Shown piece after piece: positions 48,286-55,615 of a DNA stretch of 55,615 nt. Position 1 is the stretch's first letter. Every line of letters starts with the position of its first letter. The position numbers and the translations under genes are program-made. The notes beneath the pieces were generated by a model. It saw only the letters and a list, made by a program, of their open reading frames with translations, searched no databases and was not told where the DNA came from. The stretch covers positions 1-55,615 of the forward strand of contig NZBN01000010.1 in NCBI GenBank assembly GCA_002687935.1, given 5' to 3'. The DNA is from Methanobacteriota archaeon. Lineage in GTDB: Archaea > Undinarchaeota > Undinarchaeia > Undinarchaeales > Undinarchaeaceae.

Positions 48286-48888
48286 ATGGCAAACCACGAA
48301 CTTCCTAAACTCAATTATGCATATGATGCACTGGAACCCTTTATAGATGCACAGACTATGGAGATCCACCATTCCAAACATCATCAGGCTTATGTAAATA
48401 ATCTTAACAAAGCTCTTGACGACCAGGACGAGCTTACAAAACTGTCGCCGTCTGAACTTCTAAAAGATTTGTCAACCATTCCAGATGATATAAAACAAAA
48501 AATTATTAATCACAGTGGGGGTCACGTCAATCATTCGATGTTTTGGACACTGCTTGAAAAGGATGTAGAAATTCCGGAACCTTTTATGGAAGCTCTTAAG
48601 AATGATTTTGGAAGTTTCGATGCATTCAAAGAAGAGTTCACAAAGGCGGCCAGTACTGTATTCGGCTCAGGCTGGGCTTGGCTCGTTCTTGATTCAGGAA
48701 AGCTCAGTATTACAAGCAGTTCAAATCAGGACAGTCCTATAAGTCAGGGTCTAAAACCCGTTCTCACAATTGATGTCTGGGAGCACGCATATTATCTGAA
48801 GTACCAAAACAGGCGCGCGGATTATATTGACGCATTCTTCAATGTCATAAACTGGGAACAGGTTCACAATAATTTCAAATCTGACTAA
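48286..48888 (+). CDS. sodA: Superoxide dismutase, Fe/Mn family
   Basis: 200 residues. Metal ligands H28 (in IHHSKHHQAYV), H83 (GGHVNHSMFW), D163 and H167 (DVWEHAYYL) are all present, with GSGWAWLV. The GGH before the second ligand is the Mn-type pattern. The enzyme turns superoxide into oxygen and peroxide, implying at least occasional oxygen exposure. It stands alone between tRNA-Gln and a half-permease. Confidence 0.95.
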   Translation: MANHELPKLNYAYDALEPFIDAQTMEIHHSKHHQAYVNNLNKALDDQDELTKLSPSELLKDLSTIPDDIKQKIINHSGGHVNHSMFWTLLEKDVEIPEPFMEALKNDFGSFDAFKEEFTKAASTVFGSGWAWLVLDSGKLSITSSSNQDSPISQGLKPVLTIDVWEHAYYLKYQNRRADYIDAFFNVINWEQVHNNFKSD

Positions 48889-48941
48889 GTTTCTAAATTC
48901 CTTCAAGAGCATTTGTACCGACAGACCTTTTCCATACTTAT

Positions 48942-49220
48942 ATGGGTCCGACACTTCTCGGAATTGCTGTAACTTTCCTGGTCGCAACGGTTATAGAAGT
49001 CTGTTCTGAGGGAAGCTCCCCACTCGCATTTGAAATATACAATCAGACTGGAGCTTTCGGAAACTCCTTTGTCTTCCTTATGGCCGGCGTGGCAACAGAC
49101 TATACTGAAATAGGATTAATCTGGTCAAACATCGGAAAACGCGCTGCACTTTGGCTACCGGTAATAACTGTGCCACAAATTATGTTGCTTGGTTATTTCT
49201 TTAATTTGTTTCTGCTTTAA
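48942..49220 (+). CDS. Half-size permease, ArsP/YraQ-like C-terminal part
   Basis: 92 residues with two to three helices: TLLGIAVTFLVATVIEVCSEGSSPLAFEI, NSFVFLMAGVATDYTEIGLIWSNIGKR and ALWLPVITVPQIMLLGYFFNLFLL. These match the second half of predicted permeases of the ArsP/YraQ group, which are usually about 300 residues. The upstream frame is open only back to 48897 and has no other ATG, so the first half is missing. It is either a decayed remnant or a natural half-transporter that dimerises. Confidence 0.55.
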   Translation: MGPTLLGIAVTFLVATVIEVCSEGSSPLAFEIYNQTGAFGNSFVFLMAGVATDYTEIGLIWSNIGKRAALWLPVITVPQIMLLGYFFNLFLL

Positions 49221-49230
49221 TATTAGTGCA

Positions 49231-50415
49231 TCATATCTCTAAAAGAATCGTCTTTGCTGTTTTCGAAACCTTCTTGATATTTTCTGAGGAAGTATAAACT
49301 CCCACGTTCCAGTACTTCCACTGCGCCTCATGAAGCGCTTTTACAAGCGGTGAGAATTTTTCAAGCTTCTTGAGCTTTCCTGAGTCTGATATTAAAGTTT
49401 TAACTTCCTTCTTATATTGAGGGTGAGGAACTTCCAGAAGTACAGTGTTTCTTTCCAGTCCACACTCTTCTGTAATTTCTGCTTCAAGCTTCTTGAGACT
49501 TCTTATGTCAGATTTTAAACTCATAACTTTCTCAAAATTTTCTCCCAATTCTTCTTTTGAAAGGTTCAATGCAGTTTTGTGCAGGTCTCTCCGTTCTATG
49601 CTGTCCAAAAGATTTTCCCCTTCCCCTCCATGGGACCGTATATTCTGGAATACTTCGGCGTCATCCATAGCAAATAACTCATCAATCGTAAATGCCTTTT
49701 CCTGAATGCACTCTATCAGCGCATTCGTAAACATCGCGTCTGCTATTCTGGAAGTTTTGTGGCTGTAAACTGCCGGATACATAAGATAACGTGCTATTAG
49801 CATAGATTCAACTGCCGAGAGGCCTCCACTTTCAATAATGAGTCCTTTCTTATTCATCATAAGTTTCAGGAGCAGATGGTCAAGGTCCACAATTCCGTAG
49901 GCTGCTCCGGTATAATATGAATCTCGCATAAGGTAATCCATCCTGTCCGCGTCTATATCACCTGATACAATGTCACTGTTCGGTCTTTTCCGTCCTGTTG
50001 CAATTTTTGCTATTTCATCAGGATTGTGGTCGGCTTCTTCTAAAGCGTCGGAAACTGCAGATTTTCGTATTATTTTGTTTGTATATATCTCATGTGTCGT
50101 TTTCTTAAAAAAATTAGATGCAATTTCTGAACTGTGCGAGTAAGGTCCATGTCCAACATCGTGCAGAAGCGCCGCAAGTTTTACTTTTTCTATTTCTTTC
50201 TTTTCCAATCCAACTGCTGTTGCTATTTTACCTGCGACATGGAAAGCCCCGAGTGAGTGTTCAAATCTGCTATGGGTTGCCGAGGGATAAACAAAATAGA
50301 CAAATCCAAGTTGCCGGACTCTCCGAAGCCTTTGCATCTCTGGTGCATCCAGAACTCTGAGCTCCTCTTCTGAAATTGTAAGATTCCCGTGTATGGGGTC
50401 ACGTATTATTTTCAT
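49231..50415 (-). CDS. HD-domain phosphohydrolase, SAMHD1/dGTPase-like
   Basis: 394 residues. DPIHGNLTISEEELRVLDAPEMQRLRRVRQLG is the family start, and metal ligands are in HSRFEHSLGAFHVAG, LLHDVGHGPYSH and GDIDADRMDYL. The fold hydrolyses nucleotides or related phosphates. Archaeal relatives are often annotated dGTPases, but the substrate is not proven. It is convergent with the half-permease and divergent from FKBP. Confidence 0.9.
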   Translation of the reverse strand: MKIIRDPIHGNLTISEEELRVLDAPEMQRLRRVRQLGFVYFVYPSATHSRFEHSLGAFHVAGKIATAVGLEKKEIEKVKLAALLHDVGHGPYSHSSEIASNFFKKTTHEIYTNKIIRKSAVSDALEEADHNPDEIAKIATGRKRPNSDIVSGDIDADRMDYLMRDSYYTGAAYGIVDLDHLLLKLMMNKKGLIIESGGLSAVESMLIARYLMYPAVYSHKTSRIADAMFTNALIECIQEKAFTIDELFAMDDAEVFQNIRSHGGEGENLLDSIERRDLHKTALNLSKEELGENFEKVMSLKSDIRSLKKLEAEITEECGLERNTVLLEVPHPQYKKEVKTLISDSGKLKKLEKFSPLVKALHEAQWKYWNVGVYTSSENIKKVSKTAKTILLEI

Positions 50416-50488
50416 ATATTATCTTGGCTTGTCTATGTTATATATTCTCAGAAACCTTTAAATAAAAAGCCCACGAGTTAAAAACAAC

Positions 50489-51175
50489 ATGGCAGATAAG
50501 ATTTCAAAAGGAGATTTCATAAAGGTAGATTATACTGGCTCAGAGAAAGAGGGCGGCAGAGTTTTTGATACTACGGATGAGGCCCTTGCAAAGAAGGAAA
50601 ATATCTACAATGAAAATTCAAAATTTGGCACTATAACTCTTGTAGTCGGAGCTGGACATGTTCTTCCTGGTCTTGACAAGGAGCTCACAAGTCTAAGCGT
50701 CGGTGACAAGAAAAAAATCACAATAAGCAAAGAAGATGCATTCGGTTCGAAGGATTCTGACTTGATAAAACTGGTTCCTCGAAGTGTATTTAAAAGAAGT
50801 AGAATGAACCCTGTTCCTGGACTTCCTGTGGAAGTTGGAGGGCGGCAGGGAATAGTTAAAACTGTAAGTGGCGGAAGAATAAATGTTGATTTCAATCATC
50901 CTCTGGCAGGAAAAGAACTTGAGTATGAAATTGAAGTAAAAGGAAAAGTAACAGACCAGAAGGAACAGGTCCTGTCTTTCTTTTATCTTCATCTTCCGAA
51001 GCTGGATTTGAAGGATATTGACATAAAAATTAGCTCAGGAAATGCAGAAATTAGGACGCCAAATGACGAAAACACCAGAAGATATATAAGTATGGTTAAG
51101 CCTATAATATCAAGAGATGTATTGAACTACATCAGTGAGATAAAGAAAGTTACTTTCATTGATGTGTTTGAATAA
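50489..51175 (+). CDS. FKBP-type peptidyl-prolyl isomerase (SlyD-like)
   Basis: 228 residues. The FKBP fold (KVDYTGSEKEGGRVFDTT, VVGAGHVLPGLDKEL, LIKLVPRSVFKR) is split by the insert-in-flap domain (about 85-140) typical of SlyD and archaeal long FKBPs: GLPVEVGGRQGIVKTVSGGRINVDFNHPLAGKELEYEIEV. A further C-terminal domain of about 75 residues follows. It is a cytosolic chaperone and proline isomerase. TATA box CCTTTAAATAA about 30 nt upstream. Confidence 0.95.
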   Translation: MADKISKGDFIKVDYTGSEKEGGRVFDTTDEALAKKENIYNENSKFGTITLVVGAGHVLPGLDKELTSLSVGDKKKITISKEDAFGSKDSDLIKLVPRSVFKRSRMNPVPGLPVEVGGRQGIVKTVSGGRINVDFNHPLAGKELEYEIEVKGKVTDQKEQVLSFFYLHLPKLDLKDIDIKISSGNAEIRTPNDENTRRYISMVKPIISRDVLNYISEIKKVTFIDVFE

Positions 51176-51194
51176 TCTATCGTGGGAGAAGTAA

Positions 51195-52295
51195 ATGGAT
51201 TCTACAACTGAAAACAAGGCCGAAGGCAACGGCAACGTATATACTCTATCTTCAGACTCAGGTCTTGAAGAAGTGGTTCAGGCAAAGAAGACTGCAATCA
51301 AAGTTCTTGGAGCTGGCGGAGCCGGAAATAACACAATAAACAGACTTATGGAGGTTGGCATTGACGGTGCAGAGTGCATAGCCGTCAACACAGATGCCCA
51401 GGACCTTCTGTACACAGAAGCTGACCAGAAAGTTCTTATCGGAAAGGACGTTACTGGCGGTCTCGGGGCTGGAAGCAACCCTGACCTTGGAATGGAAGCT
51501 GCCAAGGAAGATGAAAAAGAGCTTAAGGAGCTAATCAAGGGCTCAGATCTTGTATTTGTTACTTGCGGACTCGGTGGAGGAACAGGAACTGGTTCTTTGC
51601 CCGTCCTTTCAGAGTTTGCAAAGAAGGAAAAAGCTCTGACTATTGGAATTGTTACAATGCCCTTCAGTATTGAAGGAGCGGTTCGCTGGGAAAACGCTCA
51701 GGCAGGTCTCAAGCAACTCAGAGAACACACAGATACAGTAATTGTTATACCAAATGACAAGCTTTTGGAAATTGTCCCTGAGCTTCCACTTAATGCAGCT
51801 TTCAAGGTTGCTGATGAAGTTCTTGTAAACGCAGTTAAAGGTATCACTGAACTTGTCACTAAAGAAGGTTTGGTTAACCTGGACTTCGCTGACATAAGAA
51901 CTATTATGCGTGATGGCGGAACAGCAATGATTGGACTAGGGGAGTCTGATACTGATGACAGAGCCCGCGATGCAGTCGAGAAAGCACTGTCAAATCCACT
52001 ACTTGATGTAGATATAACTGGCGCAACTGGAGCATTGATAAATGTAATCGGTGATCCGGATATGTCTCTACAGGATGCAAGAATTGTTATGGAGACAGTT
52101 TCAGACAAACTTGACCCCAATGCAAAGATAATTTGGGGTTCCAGAATAGATCCTGACTTCCAAAACACTCTGCGGGCAATGCTGGTAATAACTGGTCTTA
52201 AGCCACAACAGCAGGTTCTTGGACCAGAAACTTCTGAAGAGAAGAAGGTATACAAATCCAAGATGGAAAAGGAATACGGCATTGAGTTCCTCTGA
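51195..52295 (+). CDS. ftsZ: Cell division protein FtsZ
   Basis: 366 residues, a tubulin-like GTPase. [13 protein letters not shown], the tubulin signature GGGTGTG (127-133) and the T7-loop [11 protein letters not shown] are present, so polymerisation-coupled hydrolysis is expected. There is no recognisable long C-terminal linker with an FtsA-binding tail. The last codons carry a short Lys/Glu end. Its TGA overlaps the secE start as TGATG, so FtsZ and SecE are co-translated. It begins 19 nt after the FKBP stop. Confidence 0.96.
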   Translation: MDSTTENKAEGNGNVYTLSSDSGLEEVVQAKKTAIKVLGAGGAGNNTINRLMEVGIDGAECIAVNTDAQDLLYTEADQKVLIGKDVTGGLGAGSNPDLGMEAAKEDEKELKELIKGSDLVFVTCGLGGGTGTGSLPVLSEFAKKEKALTIGIVTMPFSIEGAVRWENAQAGLKQLREHTDTVIVIPNDKLLEIVPELPLNAAFKVADEVLVNAVKGITELVTKEGLVNLDFADIRTIMRDGGTAMIGLGESDTDDRARDAVEKALSNPLLDVDITGATGALINVIGDPDMSLQDARIVMETVSDKLDPNAKIIWGSRIDPDFQNTLRAMLVITGLKPQQQVLGPETSEEKKVYKSKMEKEYGIEFL

Positions 52296-52459
52296 TGGGA
52301 AAACTGAACGATAAATTTCAACAGTATGTCCGTATAATGAGAATTGCTAAGAAACCCGGTGGCCACGAATTCAAAACAATTTTGAAGGTCACAGGCTTGG
52401 GAATTTTTCTAATAGGATTTTTGGGCTTCATAATAAAGCTCATTGCTCGTCTCTTTTGA
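52295..52459 (+). CDS. secE: Protein translocase subunit SecE (Sec61 gamma)
   Basis: 54 residues: an amphipathic start ([34 protein letters not shown]) and one membrane helix ([19 protein letters not shown]). This is the typical archaeal SecE, which clamps SecY. The gene overlaps ftsZ by one base. In many archaea secE lies before spt5 and L11, as here, although a TATA box now separates it from spt5. Confidence 0.93.
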   Translation: MGKLNDKFQQYVRIMRIAKKPGGHEFKTILKVTGLGIFLIGFLGFIIKLIARLF

Positions 52460-52539
52460 AGGTTAAATATATATACGGGCTACCAGATAAGAGACAAGAC
52501 TTATTTTGTCTATCAACTTAATGGAGTCTTTACAGTAAA

Positions 52540-53064
52540 ATGGGAATCTACGCTATAAGAACTACAGCGAATAAGGAGAAAAACGTAGCCAGTAAGCTAG
52601 CTGACCGCGTTGAGAAAGAAGGCTACAATATAGCTTCTATAATAGTTTCCGGTCTGAAGAGTTATATCCTTGTTGAAGGAGATAGAGCAGATATTGACAA
52701 GGCATATCGTGGCGTCGCTCATGCCAGAGGTCTAGTTTCTGGAGAGTCAAGTCTTGATGAGATACAGCACTTCCTCAAGCCAAAACTGGCTGTTACAAAC
52801 CTTGTTGAAGGTTACATCGTTGAAGTTATCAGCGGTCCGTTCAAAGGAGAGAAGGCAAGAATAACAAGAATTGATACAACAAAGAATGAAATAACAATTG
52901 AGTTGCTCGAGGCAACTATTGCTATTCCAATAACAGTTCCTGCAGAATCTGTAAGGGTTCTTGAAAAGGTAGAGTCAGAAGGCTCGGCAGAAGCAGCATT
53001 AGAAGTAAAAGAAGAAAACAAAGAAGGAAGTTCCTCTGGAGGAGACTTCCCGGTACCAGGATAA
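52540..53064 (+). CDS. spt5: Transcription elongation factor Spt5 (NusG)
   Basis: A NGN domain (IYAIRTTANKEKNVASKLADRV... KSYILVEGDRADIDKAYRGVAHARGLV) followed by a KOW domain (VEGYIVEVISGPFKGEKARITRIDTTKNEITIELLEATIAIPITVPAESVRV). It clamps RNA polymerase with Spt4 and couples to ribosomes. An acidic tail of about 35 residues is added. The TATA box AAATATATATAC (about 52465-52476) leaves a leader of about 45 nt holding a small hairpin (AGACAA..TTGTCT). 174 residues. Confidence 0.95.
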   Translation: MGIYAIRTTANKEKNVASKLADRVEKEGYNIASIIVSGLKSYILVEGDRADIDKAYRGVAHARGLVSGESSLDEIQHFLKPKLAVTNLVEGYIVEVISGPFKGEKARITRIDTTKNEITIELLEATIAIPITVPAESVRVLEKVESEGSAEAALEVKEENKEGSSSGGDFPVPG

Positions 53065-53065
53065 T

Positions 53066-53857
53066 ATGGCAGATCAGATAAAGACTTTGGTGACAGGCGG
53101 ACAGGCAAGTGCCGGCCCACCTCTGGGTCCAGCTCTTGGGCCACTTGGAGTTCCAGTTAATCAGGTTGTTGAAAAAATAAATGAGGCTACAAAGGATTTC
53201 GCCGGTATGCGAGTTCCTGTTGTTGTAAAGGTTGATCCAAAAACTCGAGCTTTCGAAATTGAAGTTGGCAGCCCTCCTGTTTCTGCTCTTATTAAAAAAG
53301 AAATGAATCTCGAGAAGGGCTCCAGTTCTCCAACTACTGAGAAAGTGGCAGATATGGTTATTGAGCAGGCAATTAAGATTGCAATAATGAAGGAAGACTC
53401 TCTTATGGCAGGTTCAAGAAAGGCTGGAGTAAAAACTGTTATAGGAACTTGCCAGGCGATGGGAATATTAGTCCAGGGAAAACCAGCTCCTGAAACTCTT
53501 AAGGATATTGATGAAGGAATGTATGATGAAAAGATTGAATCTGGGAAGACAGAGCTTTCCGAAGCAGAATTACAGAAGATTGAGGAAGATAAGATAAGAC
53601 TTGCAGAAGAAGCTGAACAAATGCGCGAAGAGAACGAAGCAAAAGCTAAGGAGCTAATTGGCGCACTCAAGGGTAAACCTGATGATGAAGTAAGGGACGC
53701 ACTCAAGGAAGCAGGAATTCCAAGCAACATCATACTAGGGCTCTTGCCAAAGGCAGAGGAACCAGCCGAAGGTGAAGAGGGCGCTGAGGGCGCAGAAGGC
53801 GACGAAGGCGCATCTAAGGAAGAAGGCGACGAAGAAAAGAAAGATGGAGATAAGTAA
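53066..53857 (+). CDS. rpl11: 50S ribosomal protein L11 (uL11) with long C-terminal extension
   Basis: Residues 1-155 are a full uL11: KTLVTGGQASAGPPLGPALGPLGVPVNQVVEKINEAT, then the rRNA-binding C-domain. The extension (about 160-263) is helical and ends in an acidic Glu/Gly/Ala repeat. It includes AKELIGALKGKPDDEVRDALKEAGIPSNIILGLLPK, which could form a small helical domain. It starts one base after spt5. The base of the L10-L12 stalk is the normal site of L11. Confidence 0.95.
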   Translation: MADQIKTLVTGGQASAGPPLGPALGPLGVPVNQVVEKINEATKDFAGMRVPVVVKVDPKTRAFEIEVGSPPVSALIKKEMNLEKGSSSPTTEKVADMVIEQAIKIAIMKEDSLMAGSRKAGVKTVIGTCQAMGILVQGKPAPETLKDIDEGMYDEKIESGKTELSEAELQKIEEDKIRLAEEAEQMREENEAKAKELIGALKGKPDDEVRDALKEAGIPSNIILGLLPKAEEPAEGEEGAEGAEGDEGASKEEGDEEKKDGDK

Positions 53858-53858
53858 G

Positions 53859-53869
53859 CTTTAAATAAG
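53859..53869 (+). promoter_or_regulatory. TATA box of the L1-L10 operon
   Basis: GCTTTAAATAA lies about 55-65 nt before the L1 ATG and gives a leader of about 35-40 nt that holds the structure at 53899-53923. Confidence 0.45.
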
Positions 53870-53898
53870 GCGTCTCTCATAGTCTAAACTCATCCGAC

Positions 53899-53923
53899 AT
53901 ACTACCATTGGGTAGGAGGGTAT
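53899..53923 (+). promoter_or_regulatory. L1 mRNA leader hairpin, candidate autogenous control site
   Basis: ATAC (53899-53902) pairs with GTAT (53920-53923) and TACC with GGTA around loop ATTG. The asymmetric bulge GGAGG (53915-53919) is the L1 Shine-Dalgarno. Two stems with an asymmetric internal loop recall L1-binding sites in 23S rRNA and in archaeal L1 mRNAs. L1 binding would hide the SD and lower its own translation. Confidence 0.55.
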
Positions 53924-54604
53924 ATGGAGCAAAAACACGTACAAGAAGCAATCAAACAAGCTCGTGAAAATTCCAAGAAGAGGAATTTTTCTCAGACTTT
54001 TGATTTAGTGGTATCTTTAAAAGAATTTGATCTCTCTAAAGCGGAGAATAAAGTTAAGGAAGAGGTAGTTCTTCCTGCCGGCCGAGGTAAGCCTGTTAGC
54101 ATTGGAGCAATTGCCGAAGGTGAACTTGCAGAAAATGCAAAGAAAGCCGGAATTGAAATTATCGTTAGCAAGGCAGACCTTCAAAAAATGAAGGATGACA
54201 AGAAATCTGCAAAAAAACTTGTAAATAAGGTTGATGTTTTCCTGGCTTCTCCTGACCTAATGGCAGAGGTCGGAAAGACTCTTGGTCCTCTTCTAGGTCC
54301 ACGGGATAAAATGCCAAAACCAGTTCCTCCGACAGCGCCTCTTGAAGCTTTTATACAGAGGATGAATATGGTCGTTAATGTAAGGACAAGAGATCAGCCT
54401 ATAGTTCAGTGCCTTGTCGGTACTGAGGCAATGAAGGATGAGGAAATAAGCCAAAATCTTATGGCAGTTTTGAAGGTTCTTGAGAACAAACTTCCAAAAG
54501 GTCTTGGAAATATAAAAGCTGCTTATGTTAAACTTACTATGGGTAAACCTGCACTTATTGGGGGAAGCAAAATACAGGAAGATTCTGGTGGGGGCGAGGA
54601 ATAA
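53924..54604 (+). CDS. rpl1: 50S ribosomal protein L1 (uL1)
   Basis: 226 residues. Conserved blocks include FSQTFDLVVSLKEFDLSKAENKVKEEVVLPAGRGK, ASPDLMAEVGKTLGPLLGPRDKMPKPVPP and PLVQC-like IVQCLVGTEAM. uL1 binds the mobile L1 stalk of 23S rRNA and represses its own operon in archaea. A leader hairpin with the SD in its bulge lies just upstream. The stop overlaps the L10 ATG. Confidence 0.96.
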   Translation: MEQKHVQEAIKQARENSKKRNFSQTFDLVVSLKEFDLSKAENKVKEEVVLPAGRGKPVSIGAIAEGELAENAKKAGIEIIVSKADLQKMKDDKKSAKKLVNKVDVFLASPDLMAEVGKTLGPLLGPRDKMPKPVPPTAPLEAFIQRMNMVVNVRTRDQPIVQCLVGTEAMKDEEISQNLMAVLKVLENKLPKGLGNIKAAYVKLTMGKPALIGGSKIQEDSGGGEE

Positions 54605-55615
54605 TGAGGGAAGGTGATATTCCTCAACAGAAGGTAGACCTAGTCAATGAGCTTGTCAATCTGATTAATGAAAATTCAGTTGTCGCTGTTGTAGATATTT
54701 TAAATTTGCCTTCAAAACAGTTTTTGCAGATGAAGCACGCACTTCGCGGAAAAGCTGTAGTGAGGATGGCAAGGAAGAGTGCTCTTCTACGTGCTCTTGA
54801 ACAGACAGATAGTAAGGGTCTTGTTGAGTATTTGAAAGGAATGCCAGCTATTCTAGTCTCTTCAGAAAATCCCTTCATGCTTTCAAAAATTCTAAAAAGT
54901 AGTAAGGCAACCGCCCCTGCAAAAGAGGGCACAACATTGAACAAGGATATAGTAATTCCGGCTGGCGAAACTTCATTTGCACCTGGTCCTGTCGTCGGCG
55001 AAATGCAAATGATGGGTGTCAAAGCAGCAATAGAAGGTGGAAAAGTTGTTGTAAAGGAAGATTCAGTTCTCGCAAAAGAAGGGGAAGTTGTTGATAAGAA
55101 AAAAGCAGACCTCATGGCGAAACTAGGTCTTGAGCCAATAGAGATTGGTCTTGATATGGTGGCCGCTTACGAAAATGGATTAATTTTCACTTCAGATGTT
55201 CTTAACATTGATACAGAGGAAACTCTTTCTCAGCTTGCTATCGCATCTGCAAATGCATTTGGTCTTGCGTACAGTATCAAGTATCCAACAAGTGATAACA
55301 TTGAAATGTTCATAAAAGAGGCATTCGTGCAGGCAAAGGGTCTTGCTATGGAGGTAGACTATATGTGCAGTGCGACCGCCGAGGACCTGTTGAAGAAGGG
55401 TGTCCGGGAAGCATCTGCTCTTGAGAGCAAGCTTCCAGCGGCTCCAGCTGAAGAAAAACCTAAAGAAGAAGCTCCTCCTGTAGAAAAACCAGAAGAAGCT
55501 CCAGAAGAAAAGGCTGAAGAAACTAAAGAAGAAGCTCCTCCTGTAGAAAAACCAGAAGAAGCTCCAGAAGAAAAGGCTGAAGAAACTAAAGAAGAAGCTC
55601 CTCCTGTAGAAAAAC
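54604..55615 (+). CDS. rpl10: 50S ribosomal protein L10 (uL10/P0), partial at right edge
   Basis: The archaeal P0 form: REGDIPQQKVDLVNELVNLINENSVVAVVD at the start, the rRNA-binding domain RMARKSALLRAL, the inserted domain with GLDMVAAYENGLIFTSDVLNI, and a spine for L12 dimers. From about residue 282 a low-complexity tail begins with 21-residue repeats. The window ends inside the tail, so the stop is not seen. It overlaps L1 by one base. Confidence 0.95.
   Translation, partial: MREGDIPQQKVDLVNELVNLINENSVVAVVDILNLPSKQFLQMKHALRGKAVVRMARKSALLRALEQTDSKGLVEYLKGMPAILVSSENPFMLSKILKSSKATAPAKEGTTLNKDIVIPAGETSFAPGPVVGEMQMMGVKAAIEGGKVVVKEDSVLAKEGEVVDKKKADLMAKLGLEPIEIGLDMVAAYENGLIFTSDVLNIDTEETLSQLAIASANAFGLAYSIKYPTSDNIEMFIKEAFVQAKGLAMEVDYMCSATAEDLLKKGVREASALESKLPAAPAEEKPKEEAPPVEKPEEAPEEKAEETKEEAPPVEKPEEAPEEKAEETKEEAPPVEK
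55461..55615 (+). repeat. 63-bp tandem repeats encoding an acidic L10 tail
   Basis: A 63-bp unit encoding KEEAPPVEKPEEAPEEKAEET occurs identically twice, and a third copy is cut by the window edge. The tail normally links the rRNA part of P0 to the acidic end that binds elongation factors. The copy number beyond the window is unknown. Confidence 0.85.

Overview
The window is a gene-dense archaeal chromosome segment of roughly 40% GC by eye. Archaeal markers include ribosomal proteins eS28, eL24, eL21, eS1, uS15, uL11, uL1 and uL10, the RNA polymerase subunit Rpo4, TFE, Spt5, SecE, Kae1/Bud32, the archaeal CCA-adding enzyme, Hjc, NreA, class I LysRS, aTrm56 and an archaeal SRP RNA. Many genes have a TATA-like box about 22-30 nt before the start codon, so leaderless transcripts are probably common; only a few genes carry a strong Shine-Dalgarno site. 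The form III-type RuBisCO, small operons, acidic/basic tails on ribosomal proteins, and low-similarity membrane and surface proteins suggest an uncultivated, DPANN-like lineage. I cannot assign a phylum from the sequence alone.

Layout. 1-1.2 kb: end of the L7Ae-S28e-L24e-NDK operon. 1.4-2.3 kb: a small winged-helix protein and an MscS-like membrane protein behind a palindromic operator, then a strong stem-loop. 2.4-4.1 kb: oapA-oapB-oapC. 4.1-7.7 kb: RuBisCO and TrkH/TrkA. 8.0-10.2 kb: L21e-Rpo4-DUF655-KsgA. 10.2-14.2 kb: a MacB/FtsX-type ABC exporter with a secreted accessory protein. 14.2-17.7 kb: NreA, a membrane protein, and two tandem beta-helix repeat genes. 17.7-25.5 kb: YchF, Kae1, malate dehydrogenase, dCMP deaminase, Bud32, a PPC-domain protein, XTPase, S15, S3Ae, a C/D box sRNA and the CCA enzyme. 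25.5-28.4 kb: a tiny acidic gene, Hjc, Hsp20, tRNA-Thr, an MtnA/R15Pi-type isomerase and a TrmB-type regulator. 28.5-37.3 kb is the envelope region: a 1314-residue surface protein ending in a cytoplasmic OB-fold, an ABC-2 exporter, tRNA-Gly and two Wzy-like polymerases. 37.3-44.8 kb: tRNA-Val, a small SD-led gene, TFE with a histone-H1-like tail, an M50 protease, LysRS, a RAM-domain protein, tandem CPBP proteases, small membrane and Cys-rich genes, and an LhgO-type oxidase. 44.9-46.0 kb: tRNA-Ser flanked by a family of covarying hairpins, and SRP RNA. 46-51 kb: TtuA-TtuB-Trm56, tRNA-Gln, SOD, a half-permease, an HD hydrolase and FKBP. 51.2-55.6 kb: FtsZ-SecE, Spt5-L11 and L1-L10.

Most of the window is core information processing: ribosome, tRNA maturation and modification, transcription, Sec/SRP targeting and cell division. 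The more lineage-specific material lies in the envelope region, the tandem beta-helix genes, the hairpins around tRNA-Ser, the H1-like extension of TFE and the SAP insertion in OapA. RuBisCO and a distant isomerase-family gene hint at nucleotide salvage through ribulose bisphosphate, but no AMP phosphorylase lies in the window.
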